From Apostichopus parvimensis (taxonomy: Eukaryota; Echinodermata; Holothuroidea; Aspidochirotida; Stichopodidae): a DNA stretch of 24,077 nt. The stretch spans positions 105,639 to 129,715 of the forward strand of contig KN883849.1 in assembly GCA_000934455.1 (NCBI GenBank), read 5' to 3'. The notes beneath the pieces were generated by a model that saw only the letters and a list, made by a program, of their open reading frames with translations, had not been told where the DNA came from and ran no database searches. Below, piece after piece: positions 17,746 through 24,077 of the stretch. The stretch's first letter is position 1. Each line of letters opens with the position of its first letter. The translations under genes and the position numbers were made by a program.

Positions 17746-20700
17746 GGATCTTCTGTGAGGGCTGAGCCACTGACCCAGCAGACCCCCTCCCCCACCCCCT
17801 GAGGGACAACCAGATTAAAAAACTTAAACATTTGCCGCGGTCTCTGTGTACAAATGTGATCGATTGTAACTTGTAAGCTGCAAATCTGCACAAAGCTTAA
17901 TTGGTTCTACATTGCAGATTTAAAATCAATGTAATAGTTGTTAGTACTATCACACACTTTCACCCTTCAATCAAATCCTTTTGTTATGAACAATGAGATT
18001 CAGTACAGAGTGTAGTTACATTGTGGCAGGTAAAACCAATTGTTTTTCTGTTCATTATAATAATTTTCTTTTCTCTTCAAATAAATGTTATGTCCATGTG
18101 GGTGGGTGTGGTTGTGTGTGTCGTTTGTTTTGCTTTGGTTTGCTTTCATGATATTCCAATGAAGCCAAATAAAAGCACAGCTTACGTACATGTACTGTGA
18201 GAAGTACTTTGGAAGCCTAATTGGTAGCTTACATACCATTCTTTTGAAGTGCCAGTGAAATTTTGGAGTTCAATTTGAATTTATGATATGAATACTTAGT
18301 TATATATGGTTTAATTGACCTGGAACCTTTAATAATTCATTTGTTATTGATTTATTTGTGCATGTGTGTAGACTTCTAAACTCTCATCTATAAATGTCAT
18401 TAAAATCATGAGGCAAAATTAATCATAGAGCAGACTAAAGTGAATAAAGTCATAATTCTTCTCTTTCCTATAGATGCATGTAGTACAGTAGAAGAGTTCC
18501 AAGTACCTTGCATGCTGCTTTAATGGTATGTCAGTATTTAGTGTACACTTACCTGTAGCTACGCTGACACTGGCAACCCTTGCGACTTGGGATACAAATA
18601 TACTGTAATTACTATTAAATAAATGTGGTTACCATATCCTGAAGTGGAATGTGAAGGGTCCTTTAGTGATCCATTAAAATAATATATGACATATCATTGC
18701 TTAAACCCAGACCTGTTGGAACTATACACAGTATGTCAAGCAACTGGGTGCAGTGGTTTACAATTAGCATGCAAGAATGTGGGGGATCACTTTTTGGTTT
18801 CCCCGTAAATAAAGCAAAACTACGGAGTCACTTTTACCGACCCTGAAAATCAAAAATCGTGAGGGGGACTGCAGAATGCAAAGTCGGCAATGACTATAAC
18901 ACGGATGGCAAAAGACGGTAATTACTATTACGGTTAGGTTAGTCCAACACGGCAACATACAGAAACGCCGTACTCAAAGCCGAAGACTTTGTTGTTTGGC
19001 CGGGCGACGGCAGACCATCATTTCTCAGAAAGGTTGATTTAGGGTCTGCACTGTTTGTCAATTTTAGAAAAACAATCAACAGGTAGAATAAAATTATCAA
19101 AGGAACATTAAACTTGTACTTGGTACTAAAATATTAGTAATTGTTGATAATATAACATTTGTAGAACATGTCCTTAAATGTTACAATATGTTGTGTTTGA
19201 TACAGAATTTGTAAACCGCCTATACAATAGTCCATGTACCGAAGCTTTGGTTAGTACCATCATTTGATAGGGTTCAGGTAGGTTGGAAAAAAAATAATGG
19301 AAGTATATCTGTAACGAAAATAACTGCTCGCACAGCACAAGACGTATAAGGGAACACACATATTTTTGTATGTATTCTAAAATATAGTTTTCATTTGAAT
19401 TTAAGTACTCAAAATGTGTATTACGTGCCAATTAACCTTAGGCATTACGAGTAGAACCTGTGACAAATCTTACGCGTTACGAATTAATCAGGTCACACAT
19501 CCAGAGTCTATGCATGCTAAGTTCTTCAATACTGCCCTCATTTCCTTTCGGGACCCATTTCATACTGTAGTTTTGATTAGAAGTTCCTTCATGATGATAA
19601 TTCGCATCTAGATGGTTAACAACTTAATGCCTAAATGGTCACCAGTATTACCCTCAAATATGCTAGAAAGTTAACCAAATTTGGTCAATCAAGTGCAAAT
19701 AGAAGAAGCATTATATTACAAAACACTGTCAAAGTGGTGGGTTTTTTTCCCCTGCACTATAAAGACAGGTTACTGAATGATCAAATGTCAAATGTCAATA
19801 TTCCATTCTAAAAGTCTGTCAATAACTTGCAGGGTGACAACCTTGAATGCCAAAATACTTAAGTACTGCAAAACAGCAATTTTTAGACGGTAAAATTTGG
19901 GGGCAATGTGATGATATTTCAGACTTCCTGTTGGTTTTCTATGCTTTCTTCCTCCCTGGAATAATCTGCGACATTAATGCGCCAGAAACTTTCAAACGCG
20001 TAGTACTACTACTGTACATTACCGCGCATTGATCACCAAAGCATACCATCTGTAGTCCGTAAGGACATGAGAATCATCACTAATTTCCAAACCACTGAGC
20101 TGTTAAACCCTGGTAATGTACTGTAGGTTGTACAATTCTGCACCTTTGATCCCTCCCTCCTCAAAGGACTTATTGAAGCAATCATTAATGTAAACTGGTA
20201 CTCTATGGCCTGCTATCTTTCAAACAGTCTACATTAATACCTGTTTCACATGTAAATCTTTAATTGAATAATAAGCTTACTTCACCAGAGAGGCAAAGTT
20301 TACGCTTGATTGTCACCGAACATGCAGGGGGGGAGGGTAAGGTTTTATCTAGATCTCATCGATGGTTGTTTGCTTTGATGCCTTAGAAACAGAAACAGAA
20401 AAAGAGATTTAATTGAAAACTTTCCATTTAGCTTCTCAGGGTACTTGGCTAGTCAAATACAAAAATGAGATAAGTGGGTTCATTCTTCTAGTCTGGTAGA
20501 CAGGGTTGTGAGGCAGCTAGTATGAGAATAGATTCTTATATGGCATACTTGCAAACAAGATAAGCTACAGTTATTATCAACCTGCAAACAGGCATTATAG
20601 GAACGTGTGTTTGCTATGGAATACACAATACTTTGTGTGTAATGAATTACAGCTGATTGGCTTTTACTGTACCGTTAAGCTGTTCTAGTTCTAGATAACC

Positions 20701-20896
20701 AGTAAAGCCTAATTCTGTATCGGATTTCATGTTATCAAAAGTTCAAATCACATCTATTGGAATCCTGACAATTGCTTGATGGGCTTATGTTTAAGATTTA
20801 TAAAACTAACTACCTTAAGCAATTTTCTATGTTTCTTGGCATGTATTTTCATAAAGTGCATCAAAATGTTAATTAACCAACTAACTTTCTGAGAGG

Positions 20897-20922
20897 TTAT
20901 CCCCCCCGCCCCCCTCCCTAAA
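20897..20922. repeat. C-rich tract
   Basis: TTATCCCCCCCGCCCCCCTC and following CC; the minus strand reads as G runs of seven and six. Confidence 0.85.
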
Positions 20923-21053
20923 ACAAACAGACTGAAATAATGCATTCTGAGGTATATTTAGGCTATAAACTAGGTCAGAAATAAATATTGTACTAATATA
21001 CAGTAAGTACAGTTAATTTTGTTTTGACGAGTTGAAGGGAGAGGGTTGTTCGT

Positions 21054-21090
21054 ACACTCCCCTCCCCCTCCCCCTCTCCCCCCCCCCCAC
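21054..21090. repeat. C-rich tract with G-quadruplex potential on the minus strand
   Basis: ACACTCCCCTCCCCCTCCCC, then CTCTCC and an uninterrupted C run. The minus strand offers four or more G runs of length four or more with 1-3 nt loops. Confidence 0.85.
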
Positions 21091-21788
21091 ACTTCCAACT
21101 GTAAAACTATAATTACATCAAACAAGAAAGCTAAAAATAGACTGGTGATTAATTCCTGCCACATTTTACATGATAACATTGAATGCTCACACTGAGCACA
21201 AAACTTTAACCTTTGAACATTATTTATGTCAAGGGATCATCAGCTCATTGTTTACAAGGTTCTCAACCTTCCGAATTCTGCTGATCTCAAGGACGACTGG
21301 AATCCGTAGGAAACAAACAGGGTTTCTTGCATTGATAGATCATAGGTGAACCTGCTGACCTAGTCCGCTAACTTCAAAACGCCATCAATTGATTTGCATA
21401 ATTCCTTGTTGCATTTTGTCAAGGAGTGACAAAGTGAACAGATTACTAAACCAAGCAGTTTAACGATGAAGAAGTTGTGCACAACTCAAAGGCGATGAGA
21501 AACCTTCTATCCTAAGTAGCTGATACTAGTATCAAACTTTTGACGTACAGTTTGGGTTGTACCAACAACAACCGGTAGTAGCTACAGTAGTAGTGCTGTG
21601 CACCATTAATCAAAGGCAGGCCTATACTATACTGTAGCTATATGATGATTGCCATATAATTATCCAAAAATATTAAAATTTATGATTTTGCAAGTTTTTT
21701 ATTGTAATTGTCAATTAAAGAAAAGCCCAAGCCAAGCAAATATTCATAAACAAGATCATATTATGTAACTACTGTAGGACTAGCCATC

Positions 21789-22160
21789 CAGTGGTGGAGC
21801 GTCCATACAGTCAGGGGGGGCGGATGCCCCCCCTGACGGACTCAAATGGACTGCTGGCGCCCTTTTCAGCTTTTTACCACTTTTTACTTATTCGCAATTA
21901 TTGACTTTTTTATTGCGCTCTCATCTACCTATTGACATTTGTCACATTTTGTTGGCGATGACACCTATTTATTCTTCGTTTGACTGCAAATTAGCAAGGC
22001 CAGGAAAGGGTCATTTGCGGCGATCTAGTGAGTATCTTTACTCAAAAAATGTCTGTACGCTCCGCGCCAACCTGTGGTGGCGCTCCGCTTAGATAGTGTC
22101 GAAAGCGCCCCTACAGACCATTCTCGCCCCCGCTGACCAATACCCCTAGCTCCGCCACTG
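21789..22160. mobile_element. Complete hAT-type MITE, 372 bp, with 8-bp target duplications
   Basis: Termini CAGTGGTGGAGC (21789-21800) and GCTCCGCCACTG (22149-22160) are inverted repeats with one mismatch. Flanking TAGCCATC occurs at 21781-21788 and 22161-22168, an exact 8-bp duplication. CAGTGGCGGAGC is a common hAT terminus. Just inside the left end is a GGGGGGG...CCCCCCC fold-back (about 21813-21836). No transposase is present, and the 63-codon open frame at 21901-22092 has no recognisable domain. Confidence 0.87.
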
Positions 22161-22846
22161 TAGCCATCACCACAGTTGATTCAATGCAGTGAGATGGTAT
22201 ACATGTGTATTTATAGAGCTTTCCCTTTACCTTTGAACAAAAATCAGTGTTGTTTCACTCAACGAGGCACACAATAGAGGATTCCCTTTCCAATTCAAAC
22301 AAAAATCAGTGTTGTTCACAATAAGTGTTGCTTGAGCACTTATGAATTGCTCATCAAGGAGACTTCCATAGTTCACTGAAGGTTAACAATAGGGTTTGGT
22401 GTTTGTTTGCATTCTACACCAGGTGGTGAAGAATAAGGCTGGTATGGAGAAGTGGGCAGTAATCTTATAAACAGTTGTTCACAATAGGACAGCAGCTATT
22501 GGTGAGTAACTGGGATGTACACATACCACACATTGCACAGACTTTAGTAATCACTACAGACAATATACGTCCGTTTCTGGATGTATTCACTGTATAGGCA
22601 ACTACTGTACATACATCATGCGGTCGCACCGTGAGTGGTCAGTTAAAGCACCAGGATTCTGGGTTGGAGGATGGATTATCAAATTTCTATTGCAGTACTG
22701 TTACTTAATATACATAATTTCTGCATTTATTCTTACTATGTATCTAAGAGATAACGAATAACGTCACTTGGTTGTCGTTTGTCATTACAGATCTGTTTGT
22801 AAACAGCATACATTGATATTTTCACCGAGACCACTGCATTCATCTC

Positions 22847-23687
22847 CAGTATATATGTTATGCGCTATCGACCGATTTGCGCCATCGATCGATAGCGCTG
22901 CGCTATCTATGGATCCGTCGTTAGCGCACTCATCGGTAGATCGCGCTGCGCTATCAACCGATAGTTCGTGGGTCGTGTAGGATTAGATTTAAAGGGGAAC
23001 TGCAGCCCTCAATATGGTTTTGCCGTATTCTTGTTGCATCTTGAGATGATTTTAAAGGGAAACTGATGAGTTTGCATGGGAGATTTAGTGACGATGTTGT
23101 ACTAAAGGTAACAAAGAAATCGAATAAATGGGTCTCTTAGTTTTACTAAGTGCATGTGTTCTCGAAAAGCTGGCTCTTTTTCCATTTTTACGAATATCGT
23201 CACTATATATCAGTACTATATGAGGTCGATAGTCACTGTTCGCCCAATCACATCAGTAATTGAGCAGATTTCTTAGAACCTAGGCCTGAAGACATATGAT
23301 ACAACCTGATACATATGCCTGATTCAGCAATGGATTTAGGCTATCTCCATGATACAACCAATTTATTGGAACTCATAATTTTTCATTGTATCACTATCAA
23401 TTGATAAAATTTTATTGAATTTATCATAAATATTTACATAGAAAATGGTAATTAAACGGGCAATTTTTAGAATAATCGGTGAGGTGTCCCTTAAACAGCA
23501 CTTGGCGTCATCCTGAAATTAAAAAAAAACATTGTCATTATCAAAAATAGACATACAATCCGTCGATCTGCCTATCAATCGATACCTGCGCGATCTACCG
23601 ATGAGTGCGCTAACGACGGATCCATAGATAGCGCAGTGCTATCGATCGATGGCGCTAATCGGTCGATAGCGCATAACATATATACTG
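22847..23687. mobile_element. Element with about 100-bp terminal inverted repeats (841 bp)
   Basis: The left arm starts CAGTATATATGTTATGCGCT at 22847 and runs to GGTAGATCGCGC near 22955. The right arm is its reverse complement from 23687 inward to about 23580, differing at only two or so positions. Both arms are rich in CGATCGAT, GCGCTATC and CCGAT words and in CpG, unlike the AT-rich surroundings. The central part has no transposase. I found no clear target duplication, so exact borders and superfamily are open (TA duplication and mariner, or long-TIR types such as Mutator, are possible). Confidence 0.8.
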
Positions 23688-23708
23688 TATGAGCCTTTCA
23701 GGGAATTT

Positions 23709-23734
23709 AGGGGGGTTTTTTTTGGGGGGGGGGA
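23709..23734. repeat. G/T homopolymer tract
   Basis: A GGGGGG run, then TTTTTTTT, then a second long G run ending GAGACGG, immediately outside the right arm of the inverted-repeat element. Confidence 0.85.
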
Positions 23735-24077
23735 GACGGTTGGGTATAAAATAAATCAGGTTGATGAATGATGGAACACAGAAACACAAAACCTTTGTAT
23801 AATTTGTATAGATTTTGAATTAACTGTTCAAATGCTATTTGGTAATTGATCTGCTAAACACCCATAATTGTTGCAGATTTACTGAACTGTATAGACACGT
23901 ACAGAATGACTTAGTACATTACTTAGCAACGAAGACTGTGGGTCCTAAACCACGACAAAAGTATGGCAACAACTAGCAAGAGATTTTTTTTATAAAGATC
24001 GTTGTTATGGAATTACTATTCTAATATACAACCAGACAAGAGTGTATCGCTGTACAAACAAGCAAGCAGTGGAAAGT

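Larger units (their letters stand above)
16506..24077. other. Region upstream of cobl exon 1
   Basis: No recognisable coding exon on either strand. It includes the 5' UTR of cobl and probably its promoter, and may contain untranslated exons, but I cannot place a transcription start. Named elements lie at 17344-17371, 17655-17745, 20897-20922, 21054-21090, 21789-22160, 22847-23687 and 23709-23734. Remaining stretches (16560-17330, 17750-20890, 21100-21780, 22170-22840) are AT-rich and show nothing I can identify; the small open frames there have no family resemblance. Confidence 0.5.

Noticed and set aside
22768-22980. 70-codon frame with repeated peptide (ID-AALS-D)
   Set aside because: The peptide repetition merely reflects the CGATCGAT/GCGCTATC word structure of the left inverted arm.
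22988-23500. A second TTAA-type MITE nested inside the long inverted-repeat element (TTTAAAGGGGAAC ... GTCCCTTAAA)
   Set aside because: The proposed termini match only over a few bases and with different spacing; too weak to call.
1-24077. CRISPR arrays, operons, bacterial promoters or rRNA
   Set aside because: Nothing resembling these; introns with GT-AG borders and the retroelements show animal nuclear DNA.

Overview
The window is metazoan nuclear DNA: AT-rich, mostly non-coding, with one spliced gene on the minus strand and many remnants of animal-type transposons. The repeat types (hAT and TTAA-type MITEs, a tRNA-derived SINE, the 3' end of a CR1/L2/Jockey-like LINE) and a cordon-bleu homologue suggest a marine invertebrate. 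An echinoderm, perhaps a sea cucumber, is my best guess, but the species is inference only.

The gene is a homologue of cordon-bleu (COBL/COBLL1). I assembled seven coding exons by splice signals, reading phase and family similarity: 16402-16505, 10648-10756, 9910-10026, 8134-8353, 7554-7603, 2901-3360 and 1598-1797, all minus strand. Their lengths sum to 1260 nt, an uninterrupted frame of 419 codons plus stop, and every junction keeps phase with GT-AG borders. Exons 1-4 encode the two halves of the Cobl ubiquitin-like region, exon 5 a short basic linker typical of the family, and exon 6 a proline-rich segment with KKRPAP and KKRRAP motifs. Exon 7 encodes a short proline-rich tail. I see no WH2 (actin-binding) domain, which is notable because vertebrate COBL nucleates actin through WH2 repeats.

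Region by region: 1-1597 is downstream or 3' UTR sequence with an old hAT terminus and a TTAA-flanked MITE. Positions 1598-16505 are the gene. Its introns hold a 26-bp tandem repeat, a TACAG-rich repeat, a possible decayed coding relic, a tRNA-derived SINE, several local tandem duplications, a complete hAT MITE with perfect 8-bp target duplications, a 71-72 bp minisatellite, an ATA/ATC microsatellite and a LINE 3' fragment. Positions 16506-24077 are upstream sequence with no recognisable coding exon. They hold a second copy of the microsatellite-tailed repeat, a perfect hairpin, C-rich tracts, a second complete hAT MITE and an approximately 840-bp element with about 100-bp inverted termini.

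No rRNA, functional tRNA, CRISPR, operon or prokaryotic signal is present. Apart from the one gene, the content is repeats and unassigned sequence.
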